Of a DNA stretch of 64,000 nt, positions 1-7,367 are shown in pieces. The DNA lies in assembly GCA_964486335.1 (NCBI GenBank), contig CAZAMB010000006.1:1-64000 (forward strand). The letters are read 5' to 3'. This DNA comes from CAZAMB01 sp964486335. Its GTDB lineage: Bacteria > Planctomycetota > Phycisphaerae > UBA1845. The stretch's first letter is position 1; each line of letters opens with the position of its first letter. The position numbers and the translations under genes were made by a program. The notes below the pieces were generated by a model. It saw nothing but the letters and a program-made list of their open reading frames with translations. It was not told the origin of the DNA and did no database searches.

Positions 1-12
1 CGAGCCTCCGTC

Positions 13-204
13 GAGCATGGCGAACTACTCTCGCAGTACCATGCTCTACGGGTAGCATCATGGCGAGTGGTAAACACAGTCACACGACTGTGTGCTCGCC
101 CCCTTAGCCCGGCTGGTAAGACCGGGTTTACCGGGTGATGCGCCTCGTCAAAATGGCGTCACGACAACGTGTTTCGTTACTGACGACCAAGAGGCTTGCG
201 CCTC
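13..204. other. Hairpin-rich non-coding stretch
   Basis: No convincing gene lies in the first 216 bases, but inverted repeats are dense. GAGCATGG at 13-20 pairs with CCATGCTC at 39-46. GGCGAG at 62-67 pairs with CTCGCC at 95-100 and encloses CACAGTC/GACTGTG (75-81 with 86-92). GAGGC at 191-195 pairs with GCCTC at 200-204. The minus-strand reading near 21-45 resembles the loop E arm of 5S rRNA, yet the rest of a 5S molecule is missing. The stretch lies just downstream of the minus-strand cupin gene, so it may be that gene's 3' region or a structured part of the mobile element. Confidence 0.4.
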
Positions 205-216
205 ATGTTCCATTCT

Positions 217-939
217 TTACCGTACCACTGTTGCAAAGTCATGCGCCGGTGTCACGAGACTAGCACCACTAGAATTTTGCGAGCGAACCATGCCGTGAGG
301 CGACCAAGCCCAATTTCTATCATTCGATCCAATCGGAATGGTGAATTGCCGCGAATCATCCAATTCAATGAATGGGGAATGGTAAGATAACAGCGTCAAA
401 TCGCACAGCGGCGCCGTGAAAGTGTGGATGACTCCTCGCGTAAAGAGCACCGCGTCGCCAGCCTCCACCACAACGGAACGAAGCTCCCGTGACTTTCCAG
501 CATCCGGCAGGTAGTGAAATAACCCGAGTCCCGACGTGATCACCAGCAGCCGGTCAGAAAACTCGTGGACGTGAAGCGGGAGATCCTCCGTACCCGCGCC
601 GAATCGCAGATGTACGAGACCGTCTTCGCCACCGTCGCCGGAGCGCCACGCGCCACCTTCAACGCCGGGATTGCCCTCAAAACCGGCCTCGATCTGAATC
701 GAGTGCGACTCAAGAAGCCCGTCGTGCAGCGCCTTCGGCGTACCCCATATCGATGCTTCGGTCAGCCGTCCGAACCGCACTACCGCAGCATCCGCCGCGC
801 TGTTGACCGCAGGCCCGATCGCCTCACGCATTATCCGAAACCACGCACCGAGCACATGCTTCCCTCCCCTTCCGTCATCCTCGCTCACTTCAAACGCAAA
901 GCCCTGACCATCCGCAAACGCCAAGCACATCCGACCCAC
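217..939 (-). CDS. Cupin-domain protein
   Basis: This 240-residue protein has a single cupin barrel at about residues 120-195. The first cupin motif includes H123 and H125 (LPLHVHEFSDRLLV), and the second, GDAVLFTRGVIHTF, supplies H172. These are the positions that usually bind a metal. The first 110 residues match nothing I recognise. Cupins range from isomerases and dioxygenases to sugar- or ligand-binding regulators, so substrate and reaction cannot be named. It lies alone on the minus strand in the accessory region next to the integrase island and diverges from a membrane-protein gene. The start at 939 is the longest option; an internal ATG at about 831 would still keep the cupin domain. 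Confidence 0.65.
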   Translation of the reverse strand: MGRMCLAFADGQGFAFEVSEDDGRGGKHVLGAWFRIMREAIGPAVNSAADAAVVRFGRLTEASIWGTPKALHDGLLESHSIQIEAGFEGNPGVEGGAWRSGDGGEDGLVHLRFGAGTEDLPLHVHEFSDRLLVITSGLGLFHYLPDAGKSRELRSVVVEAGDAVLFTRGVIHTFTAPLCDLTLLSYHSPFIELDDSRQFTIPIGSNDRNWAWSPHGMVRSQNSSGASLVTPAHDFATVVR

Positions 940-1078
940 TTTCCACCGCCTTTTGAGCCAACGCCAAACCGGCGCGATTCGCGCGCCGACGACTCAACGC
1001 ATCGCCTCGACCAAGCGAGGCATCAGATACGTTAGGTACATGTTTGGTACGCCGAAAAGCCGACAAGTCAAGTACGAA

Positions 1079-1726
1079 ATGGAAAATAATGACGATTCCC
1101 ACCTGAATAGGCCAACTACGAGCTTGCTGATCACGGAGACCCAGATTCAGGTGGTCCTGGAGGAATACCGTGCCATGTACGGGCTGTTGATGTTTCGGCT
1201 TGATGTTATCGATCGCCGCGTACCCGCCGTCGGGGGGACGTTGGCCGCTATTCTTGCCAGCGCCACCGCCATGCCCGAAGACACGCGAATCGCATTCCTA
1301 CTGGGGCTGCCGTTAGCCGCCATTGGACTCATTCAATCAGTCTGCCAGCATGCGCAATCGAAGGAAGACCACCTGCGCCGAATCGACGAGATCGAGCGGC
1401 TCATAAACGCCTTAGCCGGAGAGGTCCTTCTTGTTTTTCAATCGCAGCATCCCAATCGGCGTCGCCAGCCCGGAGGGCGTAGCGGGTTTGGCACCGTCCT
1501 CAACGTACTTACAGCGGTACTGATCCTGCTTGGAGCTTGCAGTGTGGTGGCGGGGAGGGCCGATCTCCTTCGAGAATCAGCGTTCCTGTCTGGCTACTAC
1601 GGCTACCTCGTAGCGTTGACGGCGGTGGCCATTGGCATCGTCGGTCGATTCCGCATCTATCGTTATGAACGCCCTCTGCAAACCGAATCGCCAATTTTCC
1701 GAGAGAGCGGTCTGCCTGGGGCTTGA
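1079..1726 (+). CDS. Four-helix membrane protein of unknown function
   Basis: The reading frame is open from 953, but the ATG at 1079 gives a more natural 215-residue product, and the residues encoded before it look random and basic. The protein has about four hydrophobic segments. Two form a hairpin near the middle (around VPAVGGTLAAILASATA and IAFLLGLPLAAIGLIQ) and two lie near the C-terminus. A charged soluble loop of about 50 residues separates the pairs. I do not recognise a family. Its stop codon overlaps the -35 box of the following repressor gene. The position beside XRE, ImmA and integrase genes suggests cargo of the mobile element; no function is inferred. Confidence 0.55.
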   Translation: MENNDDSHLNRPTTSLLITETQIQVVLEEYRAMYGLLMFRLDVIDRRVPAVGGTLAAILASATAMPEDTRIAFLLGLPLAAIGLIQSVCQHAQSKEDHLRRIDEIERLINALAGEVLLVFQSQHPNRRRQPGGRSGFGTVLNVLTAVLILLGACSVVAGRADLLRESAFLSGYYGYLVALTAVAIGIVGRFRIYRYERPLQTESPIFRESGLPGA

Positions 1727-1751
1727 CACGGCTCCCTTAGTACGTTAGCAT
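1723..1751 (+). promoter_or_regulatory. Promoter of the XRE-ImmA operon
   Basis: TTGACA at 1723-1728 is separated by 17 bases from TAGCAT at 1746-1751. The -35 box is a perfect consensus, and the -10 box matches TATAAT at four of six positions. The start codon at 1775 has an AAGGAG ribosome site at 1763-1768. The -10 box lies inside an imperfect dyad, which suggests autorepression. Confidence 0.6.
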
Positions 1752-1762
1752 ACTAGCGAACG
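1743..1762. promoter_or_regulatory. Probable operator of the XRE repressor
   Basis: The 20-base imperfect dyad CGTTAGCATACTAGCGAACG covers the -10 box of the XRE-ImmA promoter. The half-site TAGCGAACG (1754-1762) recurs exactly at 2986-2994, upstream of the gene at 3011. Sharing a half-site before two genes of one island fits a phage-type repressor operator. No binding data exist here, so this is inference from position and symmetry. Confidence 0.45.
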
Positions 1763-1774
1763 AAGGAGAAGCCC

Positions 1775-2164
1775 GTGGTTCGTCAACGACGTACAAACGA
1801 AGAACGGCCTATCGGAGAGGTGTTGCGGCAACGCCGCATCGAGGTGCTCAACAAGGGCCTTCGCGAGATGGCCACAATCTTGGCCATCGCTCCCGCCCAC
1901 CTGACCGACATCGAGAAGGGCCGTCGTACACCTTCCGAAGTTCTGCTTCTGCGTATCGAAAAAGCCTACGGAATCGCCGAGGCGGAATTGCGGGCGGGCT
2001 GGAATCGCGCTCAAGGCATCGTCACTGAGGTTGCCAATCAGGACGCCCTGACCGCTGAGAAAGTACCCGAGTTTCTTCGTTCGGCTCGCAAGCTCAGCAC
2101 CCAGCAATGGGATCAGTTGATTGAACAGGCCAAACGGCTTTCGTCTAGAAAACCGGAGAAATGA
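1775..2164 (+). CDS. XRE-family transcriptional repressor
   Basis: This 129-residue protein is a predicted DNA-binding repressor. Its helix-turn-helix lies at about residues 15-65, where LREMATILAIAPAHLTDIE and GRRTPS form the scanning and recognition helices typical of Cro/C1-type domains. The C-terminal third is charged and probably mediates dimerisation or contact with the partner protease. It uses a GTG start at 1775, five bases after the core of a good ribosome site (AAGGAG). It is followed after three bases by an ImmA-type metallopeptidase gene. In ICEBs1-like elements the ImmR repressor and ImmA protease control excision in this way, and I infer the same arrangement here from the neighbouring integrase. 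Confidence 0.8.
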   Translation: MVRQRRTNEERPIGEVLRQRRIEVLNKGLREMATILAIAPAHLTDIEKGRRTPSEVLLLRIEKAYGIAEAELRAGWNRAQGIVTEVANQDALTAEKVPEFLRSARKLSTQQWDQLIEQAKRLSSRKPEK

Positions 2165-2167
2165 ACC

Positions 2168-2944
2168 GTGCCCAATCCGGCGCAAGGTCGAGCCATCGAA
2201 CCCATGTGGGGGCGGCGTGTCACAGAACGTGATGCTTGGGACGCGCTTCAGCGCTGCCGCCGAGAGCTCAAGCTCAATGAAATCCCCATTCCCGTTCCCG
2301 TCGACGACTGGATCGAGCGAGCACTGGGAATACGGTTTTCGATTGAAGACCTGTCACGCTTTGGTGAGAACGTGCTTGGCGCCGCGTTTGTCGCGGACCG
2401 CGAGATTCTCGTCGACGAGCGGGTACTCAAGAACGAGGGGCGATTTCGCTTTACATGCGCCCATGAACTCGGCCACGTCCTTCTTCACCGTGGGGCGGAA
2501 GCCATGTTCCGTGAGCCAAGTGAATCAAGCGTTTTTGAACCTCTGGACCGATACGAACGCGAGGCCGATCGTTTTGCTGCCGCGTTCTTGATGCCCGTTC
2601 CCATGCTGGAAATTGAATTGGTGCGAGTTTTGGACCAGAAGAGCCTCCATCGGGGGAAAGTGATGGCACTTCTCATGCAGCCCACCATTGAATCGGAGTG
2701 GCTTTGGCGGCGTGTAATCCTGCCGCACATCACAAGCCGATTCGCAGTGTCGCTCGCGGCGGCCATTTTCCGCTTCGGCGATGTGCAGCCGAAGATCTTG
2801 GCGGGCGAGCCGCTCCTGCCTCGCGAGTTCGTCGGTCTCCTTCAACGAAAACCAACAAACGCGGCGTTGGATGGCGTTTCGGTGTCGAATGGCATCCCGG
2901 TTCATTCGGCGTTGTTTCGCACCGCGAAAGGCAAGAGGAAGTAG
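2168..2944 (+). CDS. ImmA/IrrE-family metallo-endopeptidase
   Basis: This 258-residue predicted zinc protease has its signature AHELGHVLLHRG with HELGH at residues 99-103. A conserved EREADRFAAAFLMP helix at about 130-143 supplies the usual downstream acidic ligand. It matches the ImmA/IrrE (COG2856-like) family, whose members cleave a partner XRE repressor to derepress mobile-element or stress genes. It starts with GTG just after the repressor stop codon, so the two are almost certainly cotranscribed and translationally coupled. The last 80 residues vary between family members and may sense a signal. A toxin-antitoxin role is possible, but the integrase context favours control of element excision. 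Confidence 0.85.
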   Translation: MPNPAQGRAIEPMWGRRVTERDAWDALQRCRRELKLNEIPIPVPVDDWIERALGIRFSIEDLSRFGENVLGAAFVADREILVDERVLKNEGRFRFTCAHELGHVLLHRGAEAMFREPSESSVFEPLDRYEREADRFAAAFLMPVPMLEIELVRVLDQKSLHRGKVMALLMQPTIESEWLWRRVILPHITSRFAVSLAAAIFRFGDVQPKILAGEPLLPREFVGLLQRKPTNAALDGVSVSNGIPVHSALFRTAKGKRK

Positions 2945-2978
2945 GCATGCCTGCATATATTTTTTTGCGATGGATGTA

Positions 2979-2994
2979 CGCTTGTTAGCGAACG
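2979..2994. promoter_or_regulatory. Second candidate operator half-site
   Basis: CGCT at 2979-2982 and AGCG at 2987-2990 form a small palindrome, and the right part, TAGCGAACG (2986-2994), is identical to the right half of the operator at 1743-1762. It lies 17 bases before the gene at 3011, so the XRE repressor may also control the downstream excision module. Confidence 0.35.
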
Positions 2995-3010
2995 TCATAA
3001 AGGACAAATC

Positions 3011-3274
3011 ATGAACGAACAACCGATGAAGGAATTCCGAGCGGGCACGGCGGTGGCCTCGATCTGGCCGGAGAACCCCACAGCCAATGGCCAGACGATT
3101 CAACGATTCAGCATTCGAGTCCAAAAACGCTACCGCGACGACAAATCGGGCCTTTGGAAAACCACGACGTACTTTCGACCGGACGAACTACCCAAGCTCG
3201 CTCTGGTCGTTTCACGTGCTTACGAATTCTTGACGTTGCGCGAAACTGACGAGCCTGCTGCCACGTCACCATGA
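3011..3274 (+). CDS. Small conserved element-borne protein
   Basis: This 87-residue protein has a two-part beta-rich look. FRAGTAVASIWPEN is followed by a strand that places an aromatic residue in a KRYRDDKSGLWKTT segment, and a short helix of the ELPKLALVVSRAYEFL type ends the domain. Small proteins with this layout are common in integrative elements, often near single-strand DNA or transfer genes. No enzymatic function is known to me. An AAAGGA-like ribosome site precedes the ATG. It sits after a repressor half-site and before two more small genes and the integrase, so it is likely part of the element's accessory operon. Confidence 0.6.
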   Translation: MNEQPMKEFRAGTAVASIWPENPTANGQTIQRFSIRVQKRYRDDKSGLWKTTTYFRPDELPKLALVVSRAYEFLTLRETDEPAATSP

Positions 3275-3302
3275 TGACCTTGCCAAGGGGGGAACGACGC
3301 CG

Positions 3303-3608
3303 ATGCTCCAATATGACTTCACCCAAACGGCCCTTTTCGATTGCGCCTCCCGGGAGGAGTTGCCAACTGAGGCCGAGTTGTTCGTTCTCACGGTAGCGAT
3401 GCTTCTGATTCGAGACATAGCTTACTCCGACTTGGCAAGAGTTGAGCTTCAGTTTTCTCGCGACGACCACACGGCGCTCGTCGAATGCATCGCGTATCGG
3501 CTTGCCCCCCTGCTCCGTGATTTCAAGAACTTGGTGGGACTCCAGGAGCGACTGCCACTCTTCGTCGGCCTTCGTATCGGCACGCCGTCTTCGGAGCCTG
3601 CGTCATGA
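3303..3608 (+). CDS. Hypothetical protein of the integrase operon
   Basis: This 101-residue predicted cytoplasmic protein is leucine-rich and mostly helical, with no motif I recognise. It starts at ATG 3303, preceded by a GGGGGG stretch about ten bases upstream that may serve as the ribosome site. Its stop codon overlaps the start of the HTH gene by an ATGA junction, which supports both reading frames and implies translational coupling. The gene lies inside the mobile element and is probably expressed with the excisionase-like and integrase genes. No function is assigned. Confidence 0.5.
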   Translation: MLQYDFTQTALFDCASREELPTEAELFVLTVAMLLIRDIAYSDLARVELQFSRDDHTALVECIAYRLAPLLRDFKNLVGLQERLPLFVGLRIGTPSSEPAS

Positions 3609-3928
3609 ATGAGCCTATAGCCAACGCACGCGAAGCTGACTCGATCGCGTCCTTCAGGCCGCAGGCGTCCGCGCCTCCGAACGCGCGCTGTGACTTTTCG
3701 CGCCTCGCGGATCCTTGCACCTCGACGGAGCTCGCCGCCGCTCTCGGCAAGTCCCCCAAGACAATCGTGGACTGGTGCCAGGAGCGCGCGTACACTCACA
3801 TCCCGTGCTTTCGACTCGGCAACCGCTGGTATCACCGGGTTCCCGAGTTGATACGCTGGCTCAACGGGATCAAGAGTGGTCAGGTCGAGTTTCGCCGTAA
3901 GCCTCGCAACTCCGCGGAAAGGAGATGA
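3605..3928 (+). CDS. Excisionase-like helix-turn-helix protein
   Basis: This 107-residue protein has a winged helix-turn-helix of the MerR/excisionase type at about residues 38-90. STELAAALGKSPKTIVDWC is the recognition part and FRLGNRWYHRVPELIRWLN is the wing and last helix. The N-terminal 35 residues are disordered and the C-terminus is basic. The gene overlaps the stop codon of the previous gene and ends three bases before the integrase start. This arrangement, a small HTH protein just upstream of a tyrosine recombinase, is typical of recombination directionality factors. It could instead be a DNA-binding regulator of the integrase. Confidence 0.7.
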   Translation: MNEPIANAREADSIASFRPQASAPPNARCDFSRLADPCTSTELAAALGKSPKTIVDWCQERAYTHIPCFRLGNRWYHRVPELIRWLNGIKSGQVEFRRKPRNSAERR

Positions 3929-3931
3929 GGC

Positions 3932-5236
3932 ATGGCAAGAAGGGAGAAGAAACCACCCAACAAAAGGCTCAAAACCGAACGAGTGGGCAGCATTACGCTG
4001 ATGCTCACGGCGCGAAGCCCGTATTGGTGGATGTATTGGACCGAGCGACCCGATCCGGCGGACGTGGCGTCGAACGCAAAATCATTGCGTCTCGAACGCT
4101 GGGTCAGCACGCGAGAAACCGATCTTTCTCTCGCACGGATCATCGCCGCCAAGAAAAACGAACAGCTTTTCACGCGCAGGCGTTACCCGGAGTTGGAAGA
4201 AACACCGGACGTGCCGTTTCCGTTGGAGCCGTTGATCGAAGACTTTGTGGCGTACTTGGTCGACTTGGGTCGAAGTCATGATCACCGAAAGAACATTCGG
4301 GGCCGCCTCAGCTTGTTAGCGAATTGGATGGCCAAGAAGGGATTCTTGAACGTGCAGGACATGACGCCCGGGTTGCTGAAACAGTTTCAGCGCCACCTTC
4401 GAGACGAACGCGGAACGAGCCCGGCCACCGCCAACCATTACATCACGGCGGTGCATAATTTCTGGGGCTTTGCGGCGTTCAAGCGGGGAGTGGTCAAGGG
4501 AAACAACCCAGCAGCCACAGGTCGACAAGCGGTCCTCGATAAGCTCCCATCACGACCGGTTCCGCCCCCGACGATCTATCCGGACCAGATCAACGCCGTC
4601 ATGGAGAAGGCGTTGGCCCAGGGAGATCGGCAGTTGGCGAACCTGATCGTGTTCGTGTGCGAAGGTGGATTCCGCTTTCAGGAGCTTCAGTTCCTTCAAG
4701 TGGGCGACATCCGCCTTGACCGACGTGAGATCTTGCTGGACATCAAGAAGCCGGATCTCAAGCGCGTGCGGCCGGAGCTTCGCAAGCGATGCCTGACAAC
4801 CGAGGGGTATTGGGTACCCAAGACTCGTGCCAGCCGAAGGCCGGTGCATGTTACCGACCGCATGGCGAGAGTCATGAAAACAATGGGGCTTGGCGATGCC
4901 TCCGACTGGGTGTTCCTCAACTCAGCGGGGAAGCAGATCGCCGAGAACAAGACCCTTGACCGGTTGAAGGCGTGCGCTTTGGCGGCGGGAGTGTTGGTGA
5001 CGACCAGGCGCGGCAGTGACGCGAAGACATCCGCCATTCGGTGGCATTGGCTTCGGCACTACCATCGCACCCGGGCGCACGTCAGCAAGATTCGGCGTGA
5101 AGTGTCCAAGGTGGCGATGGGGCACGCGGCGGACGGCATCCACGACCATTATCGTGGACTCGACTTGGATGCGTTCCACGATGAGTACGCCAAGTTCGAC
5201 AGCGGCATTGACGACCGCCTACTCGACGCGAAATGA
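3932..5236 (+). CDS. Tyrosine recombinase (site-specific integrase)
   Basis: This 434-residue enzyme would integrate and excise the element by strand exchange at an attachment site. A core-binding SAM-like domain spans about residues 95-195 and the catalytic domain about 215-420. Visible catalytic residues are R248 (GGFRFQELQ), H372 and R375 (HWLRH box), H398 (MGHA) and the nucleophile Y407 (HDHYRGLD); K297 is the probable beta-hairpin lysine. The family set is therefore complete. The gene ends 86 bases from the 3' end of the tmRNA gene and is oriented toward it, which is the standard layout for integrases that use ssrA as attB. It follows a small HTH gene with which it is probably coexpressed. 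Confidence 0.93.
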   Translation: MARREKKPPNKRLKTERVGSITLMLTARSPYWWMYWTERPDPADVASNAKSLRLERWVSTRETDLSLARIIAAKKNEQLFTRRRYPELEETPDVPFPLEPLIEDFVAYLVDLGRSHDHRKNIRGRLSLLANWMAKKGFLNVQDMTPGLLKQFQRHLRDERGTSPATANHYITAVHNFWGFAAFKRGVVKGNNPAATGRQAVLDKLPSRPVPPPTIYPDQINAVMEKALAQGDRQLANLIVFVCEGGFRFQELQFLQVGDIRLDRREILLDIKKPDLKRVRPELRKRCLTTEGYWVPKTRASRRPVHVTDRMARVMKTMGLGDASDWVFLNSAGKQIAENKTLDRLKACALAAGVLVTTRRGSDAKTSAIRWHWLRHYHRTRAHVSKIRREVSKVAMGHAADGIHDHYRGLDLDAFHDEYAKFDSGIDDRLLDAK

Positions 5237-5260
5237 GCCTTTTCACACCCCGAAATGCGG

Positions 5261-5275
5261 GTACCCATCGGGTAC
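5261..5275. repeat. Short perfect inverted repeat next to integrase
   Basis: GTACCC at 5261-5266 and GGGTAC at 5270-5275 flank ATC. It lies between the integrase stop and the tmRNA 3' end. It could be a weak terminator or a recombinase arm site; nothing in the sequence decides between them. Confidence 0.4.
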
Positions 5276-5290
5276 TCACTATTTTAACAT

Positions 5291-5319
5291 CGTAAGTTGT
5301 TAAATAATAACAACTTACG
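5291..5319. terminator. Perfect 11-bp hairpin at the tmRNA 3' flank
   Basis: CGTAAGTTGTT (5291-5301) and AACAACTTACG (5309-5319) are perfectly complementary with a seven-base AT loop. On the minus strand the hairpin begins three bases after the tmRNA 3' end at 5322, where a terminator is expected, though only a weak T-rich tail follows. On the plus strand it also ends the integrase transcript. Because it abuts the tmRNA end it may double as part of the attachment-site architecture. Confidence 0.55.
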
Positions 5320-5321
5320 AA

Positions 5322-5669
5322 TGGAGGCGGGGGGAATCGAACCCCCGTCCCGCGACGGCTTTTGGAGAGCATCTACGTGCGTATTCGGCGGTTTTTTCTC
5401 AAAACCGAGAACGCCCGCTGACAAGCTCTCTCGGTTTCCAGCCCGACTGTTGTCTTATCGAGATGCGGTAAGGCATCGCAACTCAACCAGCCTACTGGCA
5501 GCGCCGCGCGGAATAGTAGGCGTCTCCCGCGAGACGGGCTACCTGTTATTAGGCAGCCATGGCATACGTGTTGCCATGTAAAGTTTTCGCCAGGTGTTTT
5601 ACGAGGCCTCCCGGCAACCTCGGCACGCCGCTATTCCATCTACTCGCCCGGTCGAATCCAATCGCCCCC
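5322..5669 (-). ncRNA. ssrA: tmRNA (transfer-messenger RNA)
   Basis: On the minus strand the 5' end reads GGGGGCGATTGGATTCGAC and the 3' end carries a T-arm (GGGTTCGATTCCCCCC) followed by CGCCTCC-A. The two ends pair over seven positions with one G-U. The tag frame at 5590-5549 reads A-K-T-L-H-G-N-T-Y-A-M-A-A and ends in tandem TAA codons. The product rescues ribosomes stalled on broken mRNAs and marks the peptide for degradation with SmpB. CCA is not encoded. The 3' end faces the integrase gene, making this the likely insertion target of the neighbouring element. The RNA appears intact, as expected when an element restores the 3' end on integration. Confidence 0.93.
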
Positions 5670-5710
5670 GCGACGAAACACCTTTCGTCGATCTTACTCT
5701 TCGAAAAGGC

Positions 5711-5739
5711 ATGGTATCCCAAAAAGGTCATCGTCTCAA
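5711..5739 (-). promoter_or_regulatory. Candidate tmRNA promoter
   Basis: On the minus strand TTGAGA (5739-5734) and TACCAT (5716-5711) are 17 bases apart. Transcription would begin near 5703, leaving a leader of about 35 bases before the mature 5' end at 5669, which is normal for RNase P processing. Confidence 0.4.
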
Positions 5740-6101
5740 TGTCGTTTCACGTCAACTCCGTATTATGTCATTCCGACGTTGTGCGAAATTCCCCGATCAT
5801 AGGCTCCTTGCTCCGCCGAATTCCAATCTACCTGATCCGCCGCCTCCGTCCCCGAGCAAGCGATGGTCGCCGGACAACCACGCGCATCAATCGGCGAGGC
5901 AATTCAAAAACCGTTTCAGCCGAAAACGCACACAATGACTTCTACTCGCTGAATCCACTTGCGATTGAGCGCACACGTCGGCATCGACCGAAAAGAGTGC
6001 CGACGTTAAACGAAGCGTCTAATATGGCAGCCACGCCTCATTGAACATGGAACGATTGTCTCCCCTTGGGGGCAAGCAACGACCTCGAATCGCATCCCAT
6101 G
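5740..6101. other. Intergenic gap, nothing recognised
   Basis: These 362 bases lie between the tmRNA promoter and the end of the PQQ-propeller gene. Short open frames exist on both strands, but none has a ribosome site, a recognisable domain or neighbour-like composition. No tRNA, repeat or strong terminator was seen. Confidence 0.4.
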
Positions 6102-7301
6102 TCACGGCCTCATGTCGAAGCACACGACACGTTCGAGATTGCGGGCGTAGAGCCGGCCGTTGAGCAGCACCGGCATCGACCAGCATCGACCCGACAGGAT
6201 CTCCGCTGTCAGCGTCGGCGAGAACCCTTCCGGTGACGCCGGAGCGATCTGAAGCTGCCCCTTTTCCGTAAGCAACAGCAGTTGTCCGTCGGCGAGAAGC
6301 AGCGTGCCGTTGGCCGTCCGAGGCTTCTTCCATTTTTCCTTGCCAGTCATGAACTCCACACATTTCAGCGCGCTCTGGTCACTCGCATAGAGGTGTCCAT
6401 CGTGGAGGATCGCCGACTGGAACTTGTTCAAGAGCACGTCGCTTCGCCAAATCTCCGTACCGCTCAACCGATCGCCGTCCGCGGCCAGTTTGAACACTCC
6501 GGCTCCCGTACGATAGCCCGACGCCACGAACAGATGACCGTCATGAAAGATCGGAGCGGCCGCGTTGACTTGCCAGTCCGTCTCCCACGATTCGCGCCAG
6601 ACTTCCCGACCCGTTTTGGCTTCGACGATCATCGCCGCGCTGCCGGTGAAACCGACAACGTACCGTTGACCGTTGAACGAAAAGGGATAAGGCGTCGCGT
6701 ATCCGACCGGATCGTCGCCGGTCTTCCACACTTCGCTGCCCGATAGCCTGTCGAAGGCGACGAGCGCTCCGTCGCCCTTGCCTGCTGAGACGATCGCAAG
6801 GTTTCCCTCGATGAGCACGGAACCGCTGTAGGCCCAGGTCGGCATGTTGCCAAACTGCTTTTCCCAAACCGTCTCGCCGCTTCCGGCATCGGCGCAAAGC
6901 AGCTTTCCGCGAGCGCCGAGGATGTAGACTCTGCCTTCGCTGATCGTGGGCGTCGCGCGGGTGCCGTCGCCATGCTCGTTACGAAACTCCTTTTCGAACG
7001 GTTTCTTCCAGATGACTTCTCCCGTGTCGGCGTTCAGACAGAGCAGGTTCTGCTGTTTGTCCTCTTGCCCACACGTGTACAGTCGATTGCCCACGATCGC
7101 GAACGAACTGAATGCCGATCCGATCGGACGCTCCCAGGTCAACTTGAGCGGCTCGTTGGATTTTCGAATGAATCCGGTCTCCCGACTGGTCGCGTTGTGC
7201 TCTGGTCCCAGAAAATTCGGCCAGTCACCCGCCGTCGCCGCCCCACCCCAGCAAACCGCGAGCAACCCGACCGACGCGAATCCCAACCCTTGCCGTTTCA
7301 T
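6102..7301 (-). CDS. Secreted PQQ-like beta-propeller protein
   Basis: This 399-residue predicted exported protein has an N-terminal signal peptide (hydrophobic stretch GFASVGLLAVCWGGAATAG). The mature part begins DWPNFLGPEHN, a common opening of planctomycete propeller proteins. It is followed by repeated blades of the type LYTCG..., LLCLNADTGEVIWKK and LLCADAGSGETVWEK. These A-x-x-G-x-x-x-W docking motifs define PQQ/BamB-like repeats. No dehydrogenase catalytic residues or heme site were seen, so it is more likely a scaffold than a quinoprotein enzyme. I chose the ATG at 7301, five codons inside the longest frame, because the signal peptide then starts M-K-R-Q. It stands alone, with the DUF6265 gene 66 bases upstream in the same direction. 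Confidence 0.8.
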   Translation of the reverse strand: MKRQGLGFASVGLLAVCWGGAATAGDWPNFLGPEHNATSRETGFIRKSNEPLKLTWERPIGSAFSSFAIVGNRLYTCGQEDKQQNLLCLNADTGEVIWKKPFEKEFRNEHGDGTRATPTISEGRVYILGARGKLLCADAGSGETVWEKQFGNMPTWAYSGSVLIEGNLAIVSAGKGDGALVAFDRLSGSEVWKTGDDPVGYATPYPFSFNGQRYVVGFTGSAAMIVEAKTGREVWRESWETDWQVNAAAPIFHDGHLFVASGYRTGAGVFKLAADGDRLSGTEIWRSDVLLNKFQSAILHDGHLYASDQSALKCVEFMTGKEKWKKPRTANGTLLLADGQLLLLTEKGQLQIAPASPEGFSPTLTAEILSGRCWSMPVLLNGRLYARNLERVVCFDMRP

Positions 7302-7367
7302 TGGTGTTCTCCACATACCATGCGTCGATGTTCAAACGCGACCGAAGGTGCTCGCCCGGTTTCGCTT

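Noticed and set aside
1..120. 5S rRNA gene on the minus strand
   Set aside because: Only a loop E-like arm matches; the rest of the molecule, including CCGAACTC, is missing.
953..1078. Open frame upstream of the four-helix membrane protein
   Set aside because: The encoded residues are random-looking and basic; the ATG at 1079 gives a better start.
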